Shown one piece after another: positions 63,176 through 64,000 of a stretch of 64,000 bases of DNA. The translations under genes were made by a program, and so were the position numbers. Position 1 is the stretch's first letter; each line of letters begins with the position of its first letter. This DNA is from an uncultured Methanomassiliicoccus sp. GTDB taxonomy: Archaea; Thermoplasmatota; Thermoplasmata; Methanomassiliicoccales; Methanomassiliicoccaceae. The notes under the pieces were generated by a model. The model did no database searches and was not told the origin of the DNA. It saw nothing but the letters and a program-made list of their open reading frames with translations. The stretch covers positions 124,001-188,000 of the forward strand of contig CALUEU010000003.1 in the NCBI GenBank assembly GCA_944319735.1, given 5' to 3'.

Positions 63176-63726
63176 ATAATCAGGATCGGCAGTTATAATC
63201 CGTTAGGGAAGTGCCTACTTAGTTAATTATTTATTGTAATTATAAATAATTTGCAATTGACTAATCTGGAAATATAGTAATGAACTCGATCTAAGATCTT
63301 TTGTAATCAATGGTAGCATGTTTGCACTCTCATCGGTACCTCCGCACGATTTAATAATATGGCAAAATATTCACACATGCTGGCTAGTTACAGCTCATAG
63401 ATATTTTTAAGTGTAGACCATATTATTAATTGTAACATCCAGTTAGAATTGTACTGAATTTTATTGCAGAGTTATCATTCATGATTTTAAAGAAGCTGGA
63501 ACTATGAAAATATAGAATAAATCAAACAATAGCCTAATAAATAAGTTCAATATCTAAAAAAATCTAATTTAATAGAAAAATTTGCAAAGAATGTTTTAGC
63601 CAGTAATGATTTCTGCCTTGAATATAAGGCGTTATAACGCACAACTACACTCTGTACTATGTTATTAAATCAATGCGGAGGTTTCGTCTCATATGTTTGC
63701 TGTAAAATACAGCAGTCTCCTACTTA
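63176..63726. other. 551-base AT-rich intergenic stretch
   Basis: After the GGGP synthase stop I find no gene, tRNA or clear repeat. There are several TATA-like stretches and stops in all frames. Together with the adhesin remnant that follows, it looks like eroded DNA, possibly the site of a lost surface-protein gene. Confidence 0.4.
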
Positions 63727-63828
63727 AAGAAAGATGATAACAATATAATATACTACGCTGTTGCAGCAGTAATTGTCATTCTGATCATCATCGCTTTAGC
63801 ATATTACTTCATGAAGAAAAAGCAGTGA
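63727..63828 (+). pseudogene. Orphan 3' end of a second adhesin-like gene
   Basis: Reads KKDDNNIIYYAVAAVIVILI then IIALAYYFMKKKQ and TGA, the same membrane anchor as the adhesin at 51181. The frame meets a TAA a few codons upstream, so only the tail remains. Against copy 1 nearly all differences are synonymous third-position changes, showing that it diverged while still coding. Confidence 0.8.
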
Positions 63829-63880
63829 TGATAACAAACAAAACAAATTACTGAACGCGAAAGCGTCAGTAAACTCCTTT
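63727..63880 (+). repeat. Direct repeat copy 2 (adhesin tail and terminator)
   Basis: Near-copy of 55127-55280 at constant offset 8600, same orientation, including the GNRA-capped terminator hairpin (63850-63870). Homologous recombination between the copies would delete mtaCB, radA and the lipid genes, or move the tail between adhesin genes. Confidence 0.9.
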
Positions 63881-64000
63881 ATATTTTTTTCTTTTATAAA
63901 CTTTTGAATTCAAATACTTTTTTCACTCACATACTCAATTCATTAAATCATTTGGCAGTTAAGACTTCATTAGACAACAATGACTTTTCATCATCAGCCA

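Noticed and set aside
1-64000. CRISPR arrays, insertion sequences, integrases or att sites
   Set aside because: No regularly spaced repeats, transposase or integrase motifs were found; neither tRNA gene is flanked by a repeated 3' end that I can see in the window.

Overview
The window looks like a chromosomal segment of a methanogenic archaeon of the Thermoplasmatota, most likely order Methanomassiliicoccales and probably host-associated. Direct support: a methanol methyltransferase pair (mtaB 55832-57241, mtaC 57243-58046), a RamA-type corrinoid activase (49336-50970), an HdrB/HdrD-like heterodisulfide reductase end (1-758), archaeal ether-lipid genes (IPK, Fni, IdsA, GGGP synthase, DGGGP synthase), an archaeal information-processing set (RadA, RadB, Bud32, ArcS, L44e, S27e, aIF2-alpha, Nop10), an intron-containing tRNA-Tyr, and a lone 5S rRNA gene unlinked to 16S/23S. 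Many genes have a TATA box about 26 bases before the start codon, which suggests leaderless transcripts. The order-level assignment is inference; no 16S or mcrA lies in the window.

Layout. 1-1.75 kb: end of an Hdr subunit, then a DUF134/NifX-like regulator with a palindromic operator. 1.9-11 kb: tRNA-Pro, a sugar epimerase, RdgB-Bud32, RadB, an isoprenoid operon (IPK-Fni-IdsA), 5S rRNA, a DUF92 protein and a tightly overlapping pyrB-pyrI-kinase-small protein operon. 11-19.5 kb: ArcS, a compact structured ncRNA candidate, peroxiredoxin, a Dph6-like ligase, a small zinc protein with a creatininase-family enzyme and RpiA, then the L44e-S27e-aIF2a-Nop10-PAC2 operon. 19.5-27 kb: an iron-chelate/cobalamin-type ABC importer with a methyltransferase, tRNA-Tyr, a cardiolipin-synthase-like PLD enzyme, a PHP protein and a membrane protein.

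27-46 kb is accessory. It holds an AT-rich orphan 1241-residue protein with a C-terminal PD-(D/E)xK nuclease signature, a decayed ABC ATPase, and a MarR/MFS unit with two palindromic operators around one TATA box. The same promoter region faces a seven-gene block that combines a complete bacterial-style partner-switching set (SpoIIE/RsbU phosphatase, STAS protein, several RsbW-like ATPase domains) with PaaK/LuxE/LuxC acyl-activating and acyl-reducing enzymes and a MATE exporter fused to an RsbW-like domain. Archaea have no sigma factors, so the regulated target must be something else. Two divergent ribbon-helix-helix genes follow.

46-58 kb: SAH/5'-deoxyadenosine deaminase, then an FMN protein-MBL-CobW-unknown-RamA run linked to methyl-corrinoid metabolism; a large adhesin-like surface protein whose signal peptide and body are separated by a 13-G tract that puts them out of frame (candidate phase-variation switch); a DUF3795 protein; and mtaCB. 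58-64 kb: RadA, Trm-G10, an M50 protease, two lipid-backbone enzymes, and a 154-bp near-copy of the adhesin gene's 3' end and terminator.

Best candidates for new biology: the Rsb-LuxC/E-MATE block, the poly-G switch in the adhesin, two genes (mtaC and the DUF134 gene) whose family start position carries ACG rather than ATG, the three-way-junction ncRNA and the 18-base promoter element it shares with radA, and the orphan giant nuclease.
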